Notes under the pieces: generated by a model | Told to the model about the DNA's origin: nothing | Databases searched by the model: none | The model's input: the letters and a program-made list of their open reading frames with translations, nothing else | Part shown: piece after piece, positions 60,828-64,000 of the stretch | Layout of the letters: the number at the start of each line of letters is the position of its first letter | Position numbering within the stretch: the stretch's first letter is position 1 | Position numbers and translations under genes: made by a program | NCBI GenBank assembly: GCA_041389525.1 | Contig: JAWKRR010000014.1 | Coordinates: 51,360 to 115,359 of the forward strand | DNA length: 64,000 nt | Direction: 5' to 3' | Source of the DNA: JACKFB01 sp041389525 | Lineage (GTDB): Bacteria > Myxococcota_A > UBA9042 > PHBI01 > JACKFB01

Positions 60828-63800
60828 CTACTTCGGGGCGACCTCGACCAGGCACTTCAGGGTCTCCGCGGGGATCGAACCGCACTTCTGTCGGCACAGG
60901 CCGGCGTCGCAGGTCCAGTAGTTCCCGCAGTTCGGGCAGAGCAGCGGGCAGATCCCTTCGAAGCTGATGGGCGCCTTGTAGCAGTCGCACGACGACGCGC
61001 AGGGCGCCGTGCAGGTGTCCGCGCAGCCGTCACCGTCCGTGTCGATGGCCTTCGCGCCGGTCTTGCACTCCAGCGGCTTGCACGCGCACGCGCCGTCGTG
61101 GGCCTTCTGGACCGAGGCCGCGCGCCGCGTGCAGTCGTTGGAGTAGGTCTTGCCGTCGCAGCCGCACACGGGTTTGTAGACCGTGGTGCACACGGGGGTT
61201 GTGTCTACACAAATGCCTTGGAAGTCGGCGCCGTTGCACGAGTTTGTCGGCAACTCGCAGAATTGGCCCTTCGCGCAGGCCACGCCCGCGAAGCCGCCGC
61301 ACACCTTCTTGCAGGACCCGTCCACCGTGGCGCTGCCGTCGTCGCAGATGCAGACATCCGCGCAGCCGTCGCCGTCCTTGTCGACCGCCTTGCTGCCCAC
61401 CGGGCACACCAGCGGCTTGCAGACCACCTTGCACTCGCCGGCGTGGTCAAGCTGGGCTTGGGCCGCGATGCGCTCGCAGTCGTTGCCGTAGGTCTTGCCG
61501 TCGCAGCCACACACCGGCGCGTAGATGTCGGCGCAGGCCGTCGGGATCGCCACGCACTTGCCCTGGAAGTCCGCGCCACCGCAGGCCCCGGCCGGCAGGT
61601 CGCAGTACTGCGACTTCGCGCACTGAACGCCCTGGATGCCGCCGCAGATGGTCGTCGTCTCGCACGCGCCCTTGGCCGCCACGTTCACGCCCTTGGCCGC
61701 GGCGATGCACGCGTTGCTGTAGGTCACGCCGTCGCAGCCGCACACCGGCGCCTCCTGCGCGGTGCACGCGGTGGGCTGCGGCAGGCACACGCCGATCTCC
61801 CCGCAAGCGCCCGCCTTCTTGGAGCAGTACTCGCCCTTTCCGCACTCGAGGTTCGACTTGCACAGGGTCTCGAGGCAGACGTCGACCTCGGGCGGCACGA
61901 ACCCGCAGGCGTCGTCACAGTAGCCGTCGGTGCACTCCCAGAAGTTGGCGCAGTTCAGGCACTTCAGCAGGCAGGGCTCCGGGAAGCTGAGGTCGGCGCC
62001 GTAGCAGTCGCAGCGGTCGGCGCACGGGACCTTGCAGGCGTCCGCGCAGCCGTCCTTGTCGGTGTCGACCGCTTGGTAGCCGGCCGCGCACTTGATCGCC
62101 GTCGTGCACTCGCACTTGCCCGTCGCGCCGAGCTTCTGTCCGTCCGGGCAGATGCACGCGATGACGCAGTCGCCGGCTGCGTCGTAGACCGGCTTGGTGT
62201 CGACGGGGCAGAGGATCTCGACGATGCAGCCCTTGCAGGTGTCGGGGCAGCCGTCGAAGTCGGTGTCGACGCCGCTGTTCCCCTGCGGGCAGATGATGGG
62301 CTTGCAGCAGCCGAGCGCCGGGTCAGCCGAGGTGTCGTCGGCGCACACGCAACCGACCACGCAGCCCGCGGCGTCGTAGCTGGGCTTCGAGCCCGCGGGG
62401 CACAGGATCTCGGTCGCGCAGCCGCCCTTGCAGACGTCCGCGCAGCCGTCGCCGTCGGTGTCGACGGGCGTCGCGCCCACCGGGCAGGCGATGGGCGTGC
62501 AGCATAGGCCGTCGTTTCCGGGGGCCGGCACCGCGCCGACCGCGATGTCACACAGGCACGCGCCCTTGTGGTCGAGCTGCACCTGCGCCATCAGGCGGAA
62601 GCAGTCGTTTGAGTAGGTGTTGCCGTCGCAGCCGCACACCGGCGCGTAATTCTCGGGGCAGAACTCCGGCACCGGCTCGCAGGTCCCCTGGATGTCCGCG
62701 GCGTTGCAAAGCCCGGCCGGCCAGTTGCAGAACTCGCCCTCGCCGCCGCACTCCTCGCCGATGAAGCCGCCGCAGGTCGCGGTGCACTCGCCCTTCGCCG
62801 CGACCGTCGCGCCCTTGGCCGCCGCCTCGCACGAGTTTCCGTAGGTCACGCCATCGCAGCCGCACACCGGCGCCCACACGTCCGGGCAGGCGGTCGGCAG
62901 CGCCGCGCACATGCCCACGCCGCCGCACTCGCCGGCCGTCCGCGCGCAGTACTCGCCCTTGCCGCAGTCCGCCCCGCTCTTGCACGGCACCGCTTGGCAC
63001 TTCTCGAGCTCCGGCGGCACGAACCCGCAATTGTCCTGGCAGATCCCGGCCTCGCACGACCAGAAGTTCCCGCACCCGGCGCACTTCAGGAAGCACTGCT
63101 CGGGGAAGCTGGCGCCCGCGTCGTAGCAGTCGCACGCGTCGGCGCAGGGCAGCTTGCAGGCGTCGTTGCAGCCGTCGCCGTCGGTGTCGACGGACACGTA
63201 GCCCGGCGCGCACTTGATGGCGAAGGGGCAGCCGCAGCCGTCAGCGCCCGGCGAGGTCCCGTCGGGGCACAGGCACTTCTCGACCTCGGGCGGCACCGGC
63301 CCGCACGCCGCCTGGCAGTAGCCGGTGTCGCAGCTCCAGTAGTTGTCGCAGGTCGCGCAGTCCTTCTCGCACGGCGCGTCGAAGCTCAGCCCGGCGTCGT
63401 AGCAGTCGCACATCGACTTGCAGGCCATCAGGCAGCTGTCGGGGCAGCCGTCGCCGTCGGTGTCGACCGGGTCGTAGCCCTTGGCGCACTTGATGGCGAT
63501 TTTGCAGGCGGGGACGCACGAATCGAGGCATCCGTCGCCGTCGGTGTCCACCGGCTCGTAGCCGATATCGCACAGGATCTCGAAGGGGCAACCGCAGCCC
63601 TTGGGCCCCGGGACCGAGCCGTCGGGGCACAGGCACTTCGAGATCTCGGCCGGCACCGGCCCGCACTCGCCCTGGCAGTAGCCGGCGTCACAGGTCCAGT
63701 AGTTGTCGCAGGTCGCGCAGTCCTTCTCGCACGGCGCGTCAAACCCGAGGCCCGCCTTGTAGCAGTCGCAGGCCGCGGCGCAGGGGGCGAGGCAGTTGTC

Positions 63801-64000
63801 GGCGCAGCCGTCGCCGTCGGTGTCGACGGGCTCGTAGCCCGCGGCGCACTTGATGGCGATGTCGCAGGCCGGCTCGCACTGGTCGTCGCAGCCGTCGCCG
63901 TCGACGTCGACGGGCTTGTAGCCCTGCAGGCACAGGATCTGCGGGCAGCCGTCGTCGCAGGAGTCCACGCAGCCGTCGCCGTCGGTGTCGATGAGCTTGG
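60828..64000 (-). CDS. Giant Cys-rich protein with Kazal domains, C-terminal part (5' end outside window)
   Basis: The frame is open from the right window edge to the stop at 60828, more than 1056 codons. The visible part contains three interleaved repeat types. First, five Kazal-type domains with PVCGCDGxTYxNxC and conserved Cys spacing, as in serine-protease inhibitors. Second, many DTDGDGCxDxC segments of thrombospondin-3 character. Third, five copies of a ~50-residue module CxxxCDCYxAxxxFxxxC with a following NYWxC or NFWxC, CxxxCG and PxExxxC pattern (about 60850-61005, 61868-62025, 62995-63150, 63280-63432 and 63640-63790). The number of cysteines implies export and disulfide bonding. 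No anchor is visible at the C-terminus; a signal would be outside the window. Confidence 0.9.
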   Translation of the reverse strand, partial: KLIDTDGDGCVDSCDDGCPQILCLQGYKPVDVDGDGCDDQCEPACDIAIKCAAGYEPVDTDGDGCADNCLAPCAAACDCYKAGLGFDAPCEKDCATCDNYWTCDAGYCQGECGPVPAEISKCLCPDGSVPGPKGCGCPFEILCDIGYEPVDTDGDGCLDSCVPACKIAIKCAKGYDPVDTDGDGCPDSCLMACKSMCDCYDAGLSFDAPCEKDCATCDNYWSCDTGYCQAACGPVPPEVEKCLCPDGTSPGADGCGCPFAIKCAPGYVSVDTDGDGCNDACKLPCADACDCYDAGASFPEQCFLKCAGCGNFWSCEAGICQDNCGFVPPELEKCQAVPCKSGADCGKGEYCARTAGECGGVGMCAALPTACPDVWAPVCGCDGVTYGNSCEAAAKGATVAAKGECTATCGGFIGEECGGEGEFCNWPAGLCNAADIQGTCEPVPEFCPENYAPVCGCDGNTYSNDCFRLMAQVQLDHKGACLCDIAVGAVPAPGNDGLCCTPIACPVGATPVDTDGDGCADVCKGGCATEILCPAGSKPSYDAAGCVVGCVCADDTSADPALGCCKPIICPQGNSGVDTDFDGCPDTCKGCIVEILCPVDTKPVYDAAGDCVIACICPDGQKLGATGKCECTTAIKCAAGYQAVDTDKDGCADACKVPCADRCDCYGADLSFPEPCLLKCLNCANFWECTDGYCDDACGFVPPEVDVCLETLCKSNLECGKGEYCSKKAGACGEIGVCLPQPTACTAQEAPVCGCDGVTYSNACIAAAKGVNVAAKGACETTTICGGIQGVQCAKSQYCDLPAGACGGADFQGKCVAIPTACADIYAPVCGCDGKTYGNDCERIAAQAQLDHAGECKVVCKPLVCPVGSKAVDKDGDGCADVCICDDGSATVDGSCKKVCGGFAGVACAKGQFCELPTNSCNGADFQGICVDTTPVCTTVYKPVCGCDGKTYSNDCTRRAASVQKAHDGACACKPLECKTGAKAIDTDGDGCADTCTAPCASSCDCYKAPISFEGICPLLCPNCGNYWTCDAGLCRQKCGSIPAETLKCLVEVAPK

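Overview
The window is GC-rich, densely coding bacterial DNA. The organism is most likely a member of the Myxococcota (former Deltaproteobacteria). The evidence is several giant secreted proteins built from MopE-type D-x-D-x-D-x-C metal-binding repeats, CDDGNxC repeats, thrombospondin-3-like calcium repeats and FGE-type domains, lipoproteins with long Asp/Ala/Gly linkers, and abundant GTG starts with 4-nt gene overlaps. This is inference from repeat vocabulary and codon use; no rRNA, tRNA or CRISPR array was seen.

Layout. 1-6.4 kb: C-terminal part of a di-haem cytochrome c peroxidase/MauG-family enzyme, then a 1709-residue secreted MopE-repeat protein, then a glycine-rich RRM protein with a clear terminator. 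6.5-11.1 kb (minus): a two-gene membrane unit (HTTM-like protein and a small partner) and a hybrid MASE1-PAS-PAS histidine kinase-receiver. 11.3-22.8 kb (minus): one unbroken gene of about 11.5 kb for a mosaic surface lipoprotein of about 3.8k residues. 23.2-33.6 kb: an accessory segment with a DUF523 protein, an MNT/HEPN pair, a DUF222-HNH endonuclease, a broken DUF433 gene and a type I restriction-modification locus (hsdM, hsdS, hsdR) full of frameshifts. It ends in a three-copy 86-bp tandem repeat, and a ~47-bp direct repeat lies near both edges.

33.7-38.4 kb (minus): a compact MacA / ATPase / permease / TolC-type export operon with overlapping genes. 38.7-42.4 kb: a secreted DUF4344 metallopeptidase and a DEAD-box helicase with a Gly/Arg tail. 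42.5-43.3 kb: a truncated IS21-type element with one end preserved. 43.4-44.4 kb: a GNAT-type toxin-antitoxin candidate with an operator palindrome. 44.4-47.5 kb: a TetR regulator divergent from a short-chain dehydrogenase and an NAPE-PLD-like metallo-beta-lactamase-fold protein, with two related dyads between them. 47.5-52.0 kb (minus): a three-gene exported operon (Cys-rich lipoprotein, Tat-exported DUF1501 protein, lipoprotein with one CxxCH site).

52.3-60.8 kb: a lipoprotein-type methyltransferase, a DUF1003 membrane protein, a WG-repeat protein coupled to a membrane-anchored E2-acyltransferase-like protein, a small lipoprotein, a beta-CASP RNase-like protein, an MscS-type channel, DUF1499 and TerB-like proteins. 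60.8-64.0 kb (minus): a third giant Cys-rich protein, with Kazal domains and a five-copy Cys module that I could not match to a named family; it runs off the right edge.

Main themes: (1) investment in very large, cysteine- and acid-rich surface proteins, one of them beside a MauG-type peroxidase in an arrangement recalling MopE/SACCP and CorA/CorB; (2) an accessory island with defence and toxin-antitoxin genes in which frameshifts are concentrated, while the neighbouring 11.5-kb gene is intact; (3) several small exported operons of unknown function.
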